Counted from the first letter of the stretch, positions 9,899-19,970 are shown. The stretch is 64,000 nt of DNA from Oscillospiraceae bacterium (GCA_024691985.1 JAILNC010000129.1:1-64000), one strand, 5' to 3'. Notes: generated by a model from the sequence alone, not told the origin. A program made the numbers and translations.

Positions 9899-11388
9899 AG
9901 GCAGGGATACAAAACAGAATAAGCAGGGGCGCTTTTCGCAATCACTGGCTGATACTGCTGATCGCCGTGCAGCCTGTGCTGGACATCGTCGCCTTCTGGA
10001 CCAGGAGCCCGAGCGGGACGCTGGCGGGCGTCGTGCGCCTCGCGGTCATGGTGGCGCTGCCGCTTGTGCTGCTGTTCACGCTGCCCGAGAAAAAGGACAG
10101 ACGCGATCTGGCCCTGTGCCTGTGCGCCATCGGGCTTGTGTGCGCTCTGCATCTGGCGAACGTCCTTCGCCTCGGCGCGGAGAGCCTGGTGTATGAGATC
10201 TCTTATACGGCGAAGACGGCGCATATGCCCGTTCTGGCAGTCTGCTTCCTCTACGCGATTCGGGACACCCAGACGCGCAACCAGGCATACTGGGGCCTGT
10301 CTCTTGCCGCCGCGGTCACGGCGCTGGCTCTTCTTCTCTCCATCGTGACCGGGACGGCCAACGTGACCTACGGAAATGGCCTGGGCGTCAGCGGCTGGGT
10401 CATCGACGATCTGCGCACGGCGAACAGCACCATCCTTGTCGTGCTGGCTGCCTTCGCGACCTTCTGCGCGGTCAAGTCCGACAAAAAGCTCGTGAACATC
10501 CTTGTCCCGGCGCTGACGGCCGTGTGCCTGATCCTCAACGGGACCATGACCTGCTACCTGTCGATCTTTCTGATCTTTCTCGGTTTCTCCGTTTTTCTTC
10601 CGCTCGAGAAAAAGATCCGCGGCTGCAGGATCAACAAAACGGCGATCGCCGTGCTGCTGGCCGCGGCTGTACTCTCGGCCGCCGCCTATCCGCTGACGCC
10701 CAAGTACAAAATCCGCCAGCAGCAGACCAGCTTCATGGACAAGACGCAGACGGAGTTCGAGCAGAGCCTTGACGACGCCGCGCTCGATCTGAGCACGCTG
10801 ACGCGGGAGCAGATACTCAGCGATCCCGAGATCCACCAGCTCTATGAGGACTATTACTGGAAATGCCTGTGGATCCTCTCGCCCGGCATGTTTGAGATCT
10901 ACGACATCGACGAGATCATGGCCAAGTACGATTTCACGATCGACACCACGATCCTGCTCAACACGCGCATCCTCAAGCGAAACTTCGTGTCGCTGATGTG
11001 GGATCACAGCGACACGCTCACGAAGCTCTTCGGCATCGACTGCTCCGCGGCCTGGCTGCTCGGCGGCGTCGATCTGGAAAACGACTGGCCCGCGATCTTC
11101 TACTACTACGGCTATGTGGGCTTCGCGGCCTACGCGGCGTTCATCCTGTACTTCGTCTTCCTGATCCTGCGCAGGCTCCGGCGCAACTTCCGCACCGCCT
11201 TCACGGCCGACAACTTCGTCATTCTCATGTGCTTTGTGCTGCTCATCGGCATCGCGCAGTACTCCGGCGCGGTGTTGAGAAGGCCGAACGTCTCCTTCTA
11301 TCTCGCGCTGATCCTAGGTCTGATCTACTTCCAGACCGAGGGCTGCCCAGCCGACCGCGTCAACAGCTGGAGAGGGGAGTGGATATGA
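9895..11388 (+). CDS. O-antigen ligase/polymerase-like multi-TM protein
   Basis: Many TM helices, location among glycosyltransferases. Confidence 0.65.
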   Translation: MKAGIQNRISRGAFRNHWLILLIAVQPVLDIVAFWTRSPSGTLAGVVRLAVMVALPLVLLFTLPEKKDRRDLALCLCAIGLVCALHLANVLRLGAESLVYEISYTAKTAHMPVLAVCFLYAIRDTQTRNQAYWGLSLAAAVTALALLLSIVTGTANVTYGNGLGVSGWVIDDLRTANSTILVVLAAFATFCAVKSDKKLVNILVPALTAVCLILNGTMTCYLSIFLIFLGFSVFLPLEKKIRGCRINKTAIAVLLAAAVLSAAAYPLTPKYKIRQQQTSFMDKTQTEFEQSLDDAALDLSTLTREQILSDPEIHQLYEDYYWKCLWILSPGMFEIYDIDEIMAKYDFTIDTTILLNTRILKRNFVSLMWDHSDTLTKLFGIDCSAAWLLGGVDLENDWPAIFYYYGYVGFAAYAAFILYFVFLILRRLRRNFRTAFTADNFVILMCFVLLIGIAQYSGAVLRRPNVSFYLALILGLIYFQTEGCPADRVNSWRGEWI

Positions 11389-12323
11389 AGCTGAGCATCA
11401 TCGTCCCGGTCTACAATGTGGAGCGCTATCTGGAAGCCTGCGTCGACTCGCTGCTGGCCCAGACGATCGGGGATTTCGAGATCTTCCTTGTCGACGACGG
11501 TTCGAAGGATTCCTCCGGCGAGATCGCGGAGCGCTATGCGGCGGAATATCCGGAAACCGTGCGCTGCATGCATCTGGAAAACGGCGGGCAGGGCAGGGCG
11601 CGCAATCAGGCCCTGCCGCTTGCAAAAGGGGACTTCGTCGGCTTTGTGGACAGCGACGACTGGATCGACCCGGAGATGTATCAAAAGCTATATGACCGGG
11701 CGCAGGAGACCGGGGCGGACGTCGTGTACTGCGACTTTCTGGAGCATTACACCGATGGACGCGAGGCGATCCTGCCCGCGGCCTTTCAGGAACACCCGCT
11801 CAGCTTGGCGGGCTCGTCCTGCAACAAGATCTTCCGCCGCAGCCTGATCGGGGATCTGCGCTTCCCGGAGGGGCTCTGGTATGAGGATTTCTATTTCTCG
11901 GCGGTCATGCTGGTGCGCTCGCAGCATACGGAGTATGTCCCGGAGCCGCTCTATGTCTACCGCCGCGGACAGGAATCCACCATGCACAACAACAATGCCG
12001 CGAAGAATCTGGACATCCTCACGATCATGGACATGCTGGAAGAGGAGCTAATTCCTCTCGGCCGGCGCGGCGACTTTGAGTTTTTCCTCATCAACCACGT
12101 GATCCTGGACTCTGTCAGCAGGCTCGCCGTGCAGGAGTCGGCGGAGAAGAAGGCCGTGATCGCGGCGCTGCGCAGCTATGCACATGAGAAGATCCCGCGG
12201 CTCACGCGCTGTGAGAGCTTCCGCGCCGAGAGCCTCAAGCGCAGGATCATCATGTTTTTGAACTACCACGGCATGGAGGAGCTGGCCCAGCGCATCCTGC
12301 GCGCGAAAGCAAAGATCAAATGA
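11385..12323 (+). CDS. Glycosyltransferase family 2
   Basis: MKLSIIVPVYNVERYLEACVDSLLAQ...DDGSKD...DSDDW. Confidence 0.92.
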   Translation: MKLSIIVPVYNVERYLEACVDSLLAQTIGDFEIFLVDDGSKDSSGEIAERYAAEYPETVRCMHLENGGQGRARNQALPLAKGDFVGFVDSDDWIDPEMYQKLYDRAQETGADVVYCDFLEHYTDGREAILPAAFQEHPLSLAGSSCNKIFRRSLIGDLRFPEGLWYEDFYFSAVMLVRSQHTEYVPEPLYVYRRGQESTMHNNNAAKNLDILTIMDMLEEELIPLGRRGDFEFFLINHVILDSVSRLAVQESAEKKAVIAALRSYAHEKIPRLTRCESFRAESLKRRIIMFLNYHGMEELAQRILRAKAKIK

Positions 12324-12327
12324 CAAA

Positions 12328-12354
12328 CCGCCCCGCTCTGTTTGAGCGGGGCGG
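12328..12354. terminator. Hairpin between convergent glycosyltransferase genes
   Basis: CCGCCCCGCTC-tgttt-GAGCGGGGCGG. Confidence 0.65.
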
Positions 12355-12357
12355 ATT

Positions 12358-13350
12358 TCATACCCGTTTGTCCTTCAGCTTGTTGTTCATTGTCATCAGA
12401 ACGTGCACCGCAAGGCGCATCCGGTGCAGCAGCAGCCAGGTCAGCAGCCGGTGCTTCCGGCTGATTTTTTTGACATAGGGGTTTTCCCGGAAGTCCGGGA
12501 CCTTTTCCAGAAAGTCACGCAGCAGGATCTCCTGCGCGGGGGAGCGTCGGTCGGCAAGATTGGCGCGCACGGAGCTGGTGAGGAACTCGCAGTAGAATAC
12601 CAGATAGTCCAGCTCATCCTTCAGCTCGTCAAAGCGCCCCTGCGCCCGGTAGAAGCTGCGCAGCTCGTCCACGGCGGGAATGATCTCAAGATTGCGCATG
12701 GCCTTGCTGGTGTTGGTGACGGAGTCCGTGCGCTGCAGGTAGCGGTGCCAGGCCTGCGGGATATACAGGATGCGGTCCGTGAAGGCGTACAGCTTCGGCA
12801 CGGCGGCCAGATCCTCAAACCAGACGCCGCACGGAAAGCGGACGCCGCTGTCGAGAAAGAGACTGCGGCGGAAGATCTTGTTCCACACATCGGGCCCCTG
12901 CAGCAAAAGCGCGGGATAAGCGCTGAGATTCAGATCCTCCCGCCTGTCGCAGCCGGGCATGGTTTTGAGCTCTCGTCCGTTCGTGTTGACGGCTATGGTG
13001 TCGAAAATGCAGATATCGAAATCCTTGTCCAGACAGGAGCGGATGCCACGCAGACCGCCCTCGGCGAGATAGTCGTCGCTGTCGATGAAATAGAGGAATT
13101 CGCCCATGGCGCGCTCAATGCCGATGTTGCGCGCGTGGCCCTGCCCGTGATTTTCCGTTGTGATGACCGTGATGCGCTCCGGAAAGCGAGAGCGGTACGC
13201 CTCGGCGACAACGAGAGAGCCGTCGGTGGAGCCGTCGTTGACAAGGATGATCTCATAGTCCTCCGCGTCCTCGCTCAGCAGGGAGTCGAGACACTTCGGC
13301 AGATAGTGCTCCACGTTGTATACGGGGATGACGATGCTGAGTCTGATCAT
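12358..13350 (-). CDS. Glycosyltransferase family 2
   Basis: MIRLSIVIPVYNVEHYLPKCLDSLL...NDGSTD...DSDDY. Confidence 0.92.
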   Translation of the reverse strand: MIRLSIVIPVYNVEHYLPKCLDSLLSEDAEDYEIILVNDGSTDGSLVVAEAYRSRFPERITVITTENHGQGHARNIGIERAMGEFLYFIDSDDYLAEGGLRGIRSCLDKDFDICIFDTIAVNTNGRELKTMPGCDRREDLNLSAYPALLLQGPDVWNKIFRRSLFLDSGVRFPCGVWFEDLAAVPKLYAFTDRILYIPQAWHRYLQRTDSVTNTSKAMRNLEIIPAVDELRSFYRAQGRFDELKDELDYLVFYCEFLTSSVRANLADRRSPAQEILLRDFLEKVPDFRENPYVKKISRKHRLLTWLLLHRMRLAVHVLMTMNNKLKDKRV

Positions 13351-13363
13351 GGCGACCTCCCTA

Positions 13364-14341
13364 TCACTTTCGCTTCTCGTTCAGACGCATCAGGGCGGCG
13401 ACCGCACCGTAGCGCCCGGCGAGCAGAAGCTTTGTCAGAAGCAGATGCTTCTTCGGCAGCGCGCGGTACCAGGCGCTTTGCGCATAGTCCGGCACACGCT
13501 CCAGAAAGGCCTGCCGCAGCGCCGGGAGGACCGGGCTTTTGGGGTCGCCGAGACACACGCGCACCGACCCGGTCAGAAACAGGTTGTAAAACGCCACGTA
13601 TTCAAGCTGCTCCCGGAAGCGCTCATAGAGCCCGAGCTGCCGATAATACCCGAGCAGATCGTCGACGGCGTCGATGATCTCCAGATTGCGCTCGAGCGCC
13701 GCGCCCTTCGTGATGGAGCCCGGCCGCACAAGGTACAGATACCAGGCCTTTCCCGTGGACCAGATGCGCTCGGTGAGGGGGTAGAGCTTCGGCATGGTAC
13801 GCAGGTCTTCGTACCAGACCCGGCCGGGAAAGCGGATACCGCTGTCGAGAAACAGGCTGCGCCGACAGATCTTGTTGCAGCCGGAGGGATATTCGCAGAT
13901 AAGCCCGGGGTAGCTCTCGAGACTCACGGAACCGGCGCGTTTGCAGCCGGGCAGGCGTTCGAGTACCTTTCCGTCCAGATCGACGGAGAGAAAGTCGAAG
14001 AACACGATATCCCGCTCCGGCGTGAGCGCCTCCAGCATCTCGGCCAGCGCGCCGTCAGCCAGCCTGTCGTCGCTGTCGAGAAAGAAGACAAAGTCCCCCT
14101 GCGCGGCCTCCAGTCCGACGTTCCGGGCGGCGCCCAGACCGCCGTTTTCCGTCGTGATCACACGGACGCGTGAGGGAAAGCGCCCGGCGTATTCCGCCGC
14201 GACAGCCCCGGAATCGTCGGTGGAGCCGTCGTTGACGATCACGATCTCACAGTCGTCCGAACCCGGGACAAGCACGGAGTCCAGACAGGCCGCGAGATAG
14301 TCGCGCGTATTGTAGACCGGGATCACGATACTCAGCTTCAA
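13364..14341 (-). CDS. Glycosyltransferase family 2 (TTG start inferred)
   Basis: LKLSIVIPVYNTRDYLAACLDSVL...NDGSTDD...DSDDR. Confidence 0.9.
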   Translation of the reverse strand: MKLSIVIPVYNTRDYLAACLDSVLVPGSDDCEIVIVNDGSTDDSGAVAAEYAGRFPSRVRVITTENGGLGAARNVGLEAAQGDFVFFLDSDDRLADGALAEMLEALTPERDIVFFDFLSVDLDGKVLERLPGCKRAGSVSLESYPGLICEYPSGCNKICRRSLFLDSGIRFPGRVWYEDLRTMPKLYPLTERIWSTGKAWYLYLVRPGSITKGAALERNLEIIDAVDDLLGYYRQLGLYERFREQLEYVAFYNLFLTGSVRVCLGDPKSPVLPALRQAFLERVPDYAQSAWYRALPKKHLLLTKLLLAGRYGAVAALMRLNEKRK

Positions 14342-14412
14342 GCAAGACACCTCTGCACATAGACTGACTCCATGATACCACAGCGCCGCGGCGGCCGCAA
14401 GCGGCAAAGAGA

Positions 14413-14438
14413 GAGTGAGCAAAAACAGTTGCTCACTC
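14413..14438. promoter_or_regulatory. Candidate operator: palindrome overlapping lepB -35
   Basis: GAGTGAGCAA-aaacag-TTGCTCACTC. Confidence 0.5.
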
Positions 14439-14457
14439 GGGAAAAACAGTGTATAAT
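14429..14457 (+). promoter_or_regulatory. Candidate promoter for lepB operon
   Basis: TTGCTC-N17-TATAAT. Confidence 0.7.
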
Positions 14458-14499
14458 AACCAAGTACGCAATTTCCTGTACTGCAAGAGGGAGAATGCC

Positions 14500-15081
14500 A
14501 TGAGTGCTAAGAAAAAGAAGAAGAAAGTGAAGACGCAGAGCGAGGCGGAGTATATCGCCGAGAGCCGGGATCTCTACGAGTGGATCTACTGCCTGCTTGT
14601 CGCCCTGATTTTCTGCGTTCTGATCTTCGTGTTCTGCATCCGTCTGCTCGATGTGTCCGGCACCTCCATGGTCCCCACGCTGAGCAACGAGGAAAAAATG
14701 CTGATCTCCGGCCTGTTCTACAAGCCGAAGGTGGGCGACATCGTCGTCTTCAAGAAGGACGAGTACGATCCCAACAAGGCCCTTGTCAAGCGCGTGATCG
14801 CGGTGGAGGGGCAGGAGATCAACATGGACTTCGACAACGGCATCGTCTATATCGACGGCGTCGCCATCGCCGAGGATTATATCAACGAACTGACCCACAA
14901 CAAGCTGGACTTCATCGGGCCAAAGACCGTGCCGGAGGGCTGCGTCTTCGTGATGGGAGATAACCGCAACATGTCCATCGACAGCCGCAAGGCGGAGATC
15001 GGCATGCTCGACAACCGCCTGATCCTCGGCAAGGTCTACTTTGTGGTCTATCCGCTTTCGTCGATGCGAGCGATCGGATGA
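14500..15081 (+). CDS. lepB: Signal peptidase I
   Basis: SGTSMVPTL and KRVIAVEGQE and GDNRNMSIDSR motifs. Confidence 0.95.
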   Translation: MSAKKKKKKVKTQSEAEYIAESRDLYEWIYCLLVALIFCVLIFVFCIRLLDVSGTSMVPTLSNEEKMLISGLFYKPKVGDIVVFKKDEYDPNKALVKRVIAVEGQEINMDFDNGIVYIDGVAIAEDYINELTHNKLDFIGPKTVPEGCVFVMGDNRNMSIDSRKAEIGMLDNRLILGKVYFVVYPLSSMRAIG

Positions 15082-15983
15082 GCGAACAGTCTTTTGAAAA
15101 AATGAACATCCAGTGGTACCCCGGCCACATGACCAAGGCCCGCCGGATGATCGAGGAAAATGTCAGGCTGGTGGACGCGCTGTGCGAGATCCTCGACGCG
15201 CGCATCCCGCATGCGAGCCGCAATCCGGACATCGACCGCATCGCGCCGGACAAGCCGCGGCTCGTGGTCCTGAACCGCTGCGATTTGGCAGACCCCGCCA
15301 TGACCGCGCGCTGGAGCGCGTATTTTCGCTGCCTCGGCTGCGCGGTGCTTGAGACCGACGCGAGGAGCGGCAGGGGCGTGGGCGGCTTTGCCCCGGCGAT
15401 CCGCTCGCTTTTGGCTGATAAGCTCAAGGATTACGAGGCCAAGGGCCAGGTCGGCAGACCGCTGCGCGTGATGGTCCTGGGCATCCCGAACGTCGGAAAA
15501 TCCACGCTCATCAACAAAGTCGCCGGGCGCAAGGCCGCGATCGCGGGGGACAAGCCCGGCGTGACCCGCGGCCGCCAGTGGATCAGCATCGGGACGGGGC
15601 TGGATCTTCTGGACACGCCCGGCATACTCTGGCCCAAGTTCGACAGTCAGGAAGTCGGCGAGCTGCTGGCCGTCACCAACGCCATCAAGGCCGACGTGCT
15701 GGATCGCGAGACCCTGGGCGCGAACTTCATGCTGCGCCTGGCAGGGCATTATCCCGAGGCCGTGCGCGAGCGCTACAGGATCGAGCCGGACGTATCTGCG
15801 GGCGGCTTTGCCCTTCTGGAACAGGCGGCGAGGAAGCGGGGCTTTCTCGTCTCCGGCGGCGAAGCCGATCTTGAGCGCATGGCGAACACGCTTTTGAAGG
15901 AATATCACGAGGGGAAACTCGGAAGACTGACATTGGAGAGCCCGGATGACAGAGCTTTGGACGCTGGAAAACCAGATCTATGA
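15078..15983 (+). CDS. rbgA: Ribosome biogenesis GTPase YlqF/RbgA
   Basis: IQWYPGHMTKARRMI, circularly permuted GTPase motifs, GIPNVGKSTLINK. Confidence 0.95.
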   Translation: MSEQSFEKMNIQWYPGHMTKARRMIEENVRLVDALCEILDARIPHASRNPDIDRIAPDKPRLVVLNRCDLADPAMTARWSAYFRCLGCAVLETDARSGRGVGGFAPAIRSLLADKLKDYEAKGQVGRPLRVMVLGIPNVGKSTLINKVAGRKAAIAGDKPGVTRGRQWISIGTGLDLLDTPGILWPKFDSQEVGELLAVTNAIKADVLDRETLGANFMLRLAGHYPEAVRERYRIEPDVSAGGFALLEQAARKRGFLVSGGEADLERMANTLLKEYHEGKLGRLTLESPDDRALDAGKPDL

Positions 15984-16548
15984 CGAGGGCTTCACGCTCC
16001 TGTGCGGCGTGGACGAGGCCGGGCGCGGCCCGCTTGCGGGGCCGGTGTGCGCGGCGGCGGTCATGCTCCCGCGCGGTCTCGTGATCGAAGGGCTCAATGA
16101 CTCCAAGAAGCTCACGGAGAAGCAGCGCGAGGAGCTTTACGACGTGATCCGCGGCGCGTGCATCTCCTGCGGCGTCGCTTTCGCCTCGGTGGAGGAGATC
16201 GAAGCCGTCAATATCCTGAACGCGACTTTTCTCGCCATGAACCGGGCCATCGCGCAGCTCAGCCCGGCGCCGGAGCTCGCGCTGATCGACGGCAACCGCA
16301 CAAAGGGCATCGCGGTCCCCAGCCGCCCGGTGGTCAAGGGGGACGCAAAGTGCGCCGATATCGCCGCGGCTTCGGTGCTTGCCAAGGTCACGCGTGACCG
16401 CTGTATGCGCGAGATGGCGGCGCTCTACCCGCAGTATGGCTTCGAGCAGCACAAGGGCTACGGCACAAAACAGCATTATGCGGCGCTGCTGGAATACGGC
16501 CCCTCGCCGATCCACCGCATGAGCTTTCTGAAAAAGCTGTACGGATGA
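15946..16548 (+). CDS. rnhB: Ribonuclease HII
   Basis: GVDEAGRGPLAGPVCAAAV; overlaps rbgA. Confidence 0.96.
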   Translation: MTELWTLENQIYDEGFTLLCGVDEAGRGPLAGPVCAAAVMLPRGLVIEGLNDSKKLTEKQREELYDVIRGACISCGVAFASVEEIEAVNILNATFLAMNRAIAQLSPAPELALIDGNRTKGIAVPSRPVVKGDAKCADIAAASVLAKVTRDRCMREMAALYPQYGFEQHKGYGTKQHYAALLEYGPSPIHRMSFLKKLYG

Positions 16549-16907
16549 ACAGCCGGGAGCTTGGAGCCTGGGGCGAGGAGCAGGCGGCAGCGTATCTTCG
16601 CCGCAAGGGCTATACCATTGTTGAACAAAACTATGTCTGCCGCTTCGGGGAGATCGACCTCATCGCGCGCCGGCGCGGGGTGATTGCCTTTGTCGAGGTC
16701 AAGCTGCGCAAGAACGCGGCCTTTGCCGCGGCGCGGGAATTCGTCACCTATGCCAAGCAGCAGCGCATCCGCAAGAGCGCTTCGCTGTGGCTCTCCTTCC
16801 ACGCCTGCGAGCTGCAGCCGCGCTTTGACGTGATCGAGATCTACGCCCCCGCGGGCACGGATTCCAGGAGGCCGACGGTCAACCATCTGGAGGACGCGTT
16901 CAGCTGA
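16545..16907 (+). CDS. YraN family (UPF0102) protein
   Basis: GAWGEEQAAAYLRRKGYTIVEQNYVCRFGEIDLIA. Confidence 0.93.
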   Translation: MNSRELGAWGEEQAAAYLRRKGYTIVEQNYVCRFGEIDLIARRRGVIAFVEVKLRKNAAFAAAREFVTYAKQQRIRKSASLWLSFHACELQPRFDVIEIYAPAGTDSRRPTVNHLEDAFS

Positions 16908-16938
16908 ACTATGTACCCGCCGCAGGGCGGGGGCCGCG

Positions 16939-17115
16939 TCAGCAGCTGCCGCGCGGACAGAAGGTCGAGCAGTAGGTCTCGGCCTTGGTGTTGGCCTTCT
17001 CGTTCTGGACGCTGATGTGCTCGGCGCTGCAGCGGCAGTCGACGGTGTTGTACTTGCAGGCGCTGACGTCGCAGCCGACGCCGGGATTGCCAGTCCTTGC
17101 TTTCTTGTCGCTCAT
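16939..17115 (-). CDS. DUF1540-like small Cys-rich protein
   Basis: CDVSACKYNTVDCRCSAEHISVQNEKA...CSTFC. Confidence 0.8.
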   Translation of the reverse strand: MSDKKARTGNPGVGCDVSACKYNTVDCRCSAEHISVQNEKANTKAETYCSTFCPRGSC

Positions 17116-17177
17116 TGATATCGCCATCCTTTCCAACAGTATTGTTTTCACTTTTGCCGCGATTATTCGGAGGAACT

Positions 17178-17897
17178 ATGGCACTGTACACCATCGGGGA
17201 TCTGCACCTCTCCTTTGCCAAGGACAAGCCCATGGACGTTTTCGGCGCAAACTGGCACGACCACGCCGAAAAGCTCCGTCAGGGCTTTTCTTCGTTGGGG
17301 GAGGACGATCTCACGGTGCTCTGCGGAGACCTGAGCTGGGGGATGAGTCTGGAGGAGTCGGCGCCCGACTTCCGCTTTGTCGACGCGCTGCCGGGGAAGA
17401 AACTCGTCCTCAAGGGCAACCACGACTACTGGTGGACGACCGCGGCGCGGATGAAGCGCTTCTTCGCGCAGGAGGGGATCGACAGCATCGACATCCTGCA
17501 CAACAACTGCTTCTACTACGGCGATTGGGCGATCTGCGGTACGCGCGGCTGGTTTTACGAGGAGGAGCGCGGCGACGAGCACGACGGCAAGATCATGCGG
17601 CGCGAGGTCATGCGGCTCGAAACCTCGCTGAAGGCCGCCGGGGACCGGGAAAAGCTCGTGTTCCTGCACTATCCGCCGATCTATCAGAGCTATCGCTGCC
17701 AGGAGATCCTGGCGCTTCTGGACGCCTACGGGGTAAAGCTCTGCTGCTACGGGCACATCCACGGCAGGGGCCGCGCCCTTGCCTTCAACGGCCGATGCGG
17801 GGCGACGGCGTTTCGCCTCATCTCCGCCGATCAGGTGGATTTCAAACCCGTAAAGCTGCTGGACAGCCCGGATTCCGCCCTTGATTTAAAGAATTAG
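17178..17897 (+). CDS. Metallophosphoesterase
   Basis: GDLHLSF, CGDLSWG, KGNHDYWW, GHIHGR. Confidence 0.9.
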   Translation: MALYTIGDLHLSFAKDKPMDVFGANWHDHAEKLRQGFSSLGEDDLTVLCGDLSWGMSLEESAPDFRFVDALPGKKLVLKGNHDYWWTTAARMKRFFAQEGIDSIDILHNNCFYYGDWAICGTRGWFYEEERGDEHDGKIMRREVMRLETSLKAAGDREKLVFLHYPPIYQSYRCQEILALLDAYGVKLCCYGHIHGRGRALAFNGRCGATAFRLISADQVDFKPVKLLDSPDSALDLKN

Positions 17898-17900
17898 TCA

Positions 17901-17929
17901 TTGATTTTGCAGCGGATATCTGTTATCAT
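17901..17929 (+). promoter_or_regulatory. Candidate promoter for tig
   Basis: TTGATT-N17-TATCAT. Confidence 0.6.
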
Positions 17930-17969
17930 ATCCGAGTGCGTGCGACACATACAGAGGAGGAAATCAACC

Positions 17970-19286
17970 ATGATCTTAAAGAACGTAGAAAAGAAAGAAA
18001 AGAATACCGCTGCTTTCGCGGTCGAGTCCGACGCCGCCGAGTTTGAGAAGGCCGTCAACGACGCCTACCGCAAGAGCAGATCCTCGATAAGCATCCCCGG
18101 CTTCCGCAAGGGCAAGGCTCCCCGCGCCGTGATCGAGGGCATGTACGGCCGCGAGGTCTTTTATCAGGACGCGATGGACGAGCTGGCTCCCGAGGCCTAT
18201 GAATTCGGCCTGAAGGAGTCAGAGCTGAACGTCGTCGGCGCCCCCGCCATCGAGAATGTCGAGGTCACCGACGCGCGCACGGTCTGCTTCACCTTTGCCG
18301 TTTCCCTGTATCCCGAGGTCACGCTCGGCCAGTACAAGGGCCTTGAGGCGATCAGACTCTCGACCGAGGTCTCCGACGCGGAGGTCGAGGAGGAGCTGAA
18401 CAAGGCCCGCAAGCGCGGCGCCCGCATGCTCGATATCGACGACCGCGAGGCCCGGATGGGCGACACCGCCGACATCGACTTTGACGGCTACCTCGACGGC
18501 GAGCGCTTCGACGGCGGCAAGGCCGAGGGCTACAAGCTCGAGCTGGGCTCCAACAGCTTTGTGCCCGGTTTTGAGGAACAGGTCGCCGGCATGAAGGTCG
18601 GCGAGGAGAAGGAGATCGGCATCACCTTCCCCGCGGACTACACCCCGGAGCTGGCTGGCAAGGACGTCGTGTTCAAGGTCAAGCTCAACAGCCTGACCAT
18701 GCCCGAGCTGCCTGAGCTGGACGATGAGTTTGCCAAGGACGTTTCCGAGTTCGACACGCTCGAGGAGTACAAGGCCGACATCCGCGCGAAGCTGGTAAAG
18801 GAGAAGACCGACAAGGCCGACGCCGCCTTCCGTTCCGCCGTCATGCACCAGGCCGCCGAGAACATTACGGCGGACATCCCCGCGGTCATGGTCGACGAGA
18901 AGGTCGAGGAGACCCTGCGCAATTATGCCTCCCAGTTCGGCATGAACGACCGCAAGGCCTCGCTCGAGGACCTGTGCAGAATGATGGGCGTCAACGACGA
19001 GATCCTGGAAAAGAGCATCCGTCCCGGCGCCGAGTTCCAGGTCAAGAACGACCTGCTGCTGCAGGCCGTCATGGACGCAGAGGAGCTGGACGACAACGAC
19101 GAGGCTTTTGCCGAGTACGTCGAGCGCGTTTCCACGGAGGTCGGGGCCACGGCCGATCAGCTCCGCCAGTACTTCGGCGAGGACTACATGCGCAACGAAT
19201 TCAAAAAGGAGCTTGCCACCAAGCTCATCGTGGACAGCGCCGTCGCAAAGCCCTTTGAATCGGAGAAAGAGGCCGAAGCAGAATAA
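17970..19286 (+). CDS. tig: Trigger factor
   Basis: [23 protein letters not shown]-like domain; adjacent clpP/clpX. Confidence 0.96.
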   Translation: MILKNVEKKEKNTAAFAVESDAAEFEKAVNDAYRKSRSSISIPGFRKGKAPRAVIEGMYGREVFYQDAMDELAPEAYEFGLKESELNVVGAPAIENVEVTDARTVCFTFAVSLYPEVTLGQYKGLEAIRLSTEVSDAEVEEELNKARKRGARMLDIDDREARMGDTADIDFDGYLDGERFDGGKAEGYKLELGSNSFVPGFEEQVAGMKVGEEKEIGITFPADYTPELAGKDVVFKVKLNSLTMPELPELDDEFAKDVSEFDTLEEYKADIRAKLVKEKTDKADAAFRSAVMHQAAENITADIPAVMVDEKVEETLRNYASQFGMNDRKASLEDLCRMMGVNDEILEKSIRPGAEFQVKNDLLLQAVMDAEELDDNDEAFAEYVERVSTEVGATADQLRQYFGEDYMRNEFKKELATKLIVDSAVAKPFESEKEAEAE

Positions 19287-19348
19287 TCCCGACGGGATAC
19301 GGATATGCTCTCTTGGAAGCTGAATACAATGAAGGAGAGTTTTTACAA

Positions 19349-19930
19349 ATGAGTTTGGTCCCCTATGTAGTTGAACAGACGAGCCGCGGCGAGCGCTCCT
19401 ACGACATCTTCTCGCGGCTGCTCAACGACCGCATCGTCATGCTGTCCGAGGAGGTCAACGACGTGACCGCGAGTCTGGTCGTGGCACAGCTTCTGTATCT
19501 GGAGGCGCAGGACCCCGACAAGGACATCCAGTTCTACATCAACAGCCCCGGCGGCAGCGTTTCCGCGGGCCTCGCGATCTACGACACCATGCAGTACATC
19601 AAGCCCGACGTTTCGACGATCTGCGTCGGCATGGCGGCCTCGATGGGCGCGTTCCTCCTGTCCTCCGGCGCGAAAGGCAAACGCATCGCCCTGCCGAATG
19701 CCGAGATCATGATCCACCAGCCCTCCGGCGGCAGCCAGGGCCAGGCGACGGATATTCAGATCCAGGCCGAGCATATTCTCAAGATCAAGAAGAAGCTCAA
19801 CGCGATCCTGGCCGAGAATACCGGAAAGAGCGTGGAGCAGGTCGCGGCCGACTGCGAGCGCGACTACTTCATGTCGGCGGACGAGGCCAGAGAATACGGC
19901 CTGATCGACAAGGTGCTTTACAAACGCTGA
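19349..19930 (+). CDS. clpP: ATP-dependent Clp protease proteolytic subunit
   Basis: [23 protein letters not shown]. Confidence 0.97.
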   Translation: MSLVPYVVEQTSRGERSYDIFSRLLNDRIVMLSEEVNDVTASLVVAQLLYLEAQDPDKDIQFYINSPGGSVSAGLAIYDTMQYIKPDVSTICVGMAASMGAFLLSSGAKGKRIALPNAEIMIHQPSGGSQGQATDIQIQAEHILKIKKKLNAILAENTGKSVEQVAADCERDYFMSADEAREYGLIDKVLYKR

Positions 19931-19942
19931 TAGCTTTGGGGA

Positions 19943-19970
19943 ATGGGGGAACACATCCGGGTTCCCCCAT
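19943..19970 (+). terminator. Candidate terminator/attenuator after clpP
   Basis: ATGGGGGAAC-acatccgg-GTTCCCCCAT. Confidence 0.55.
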
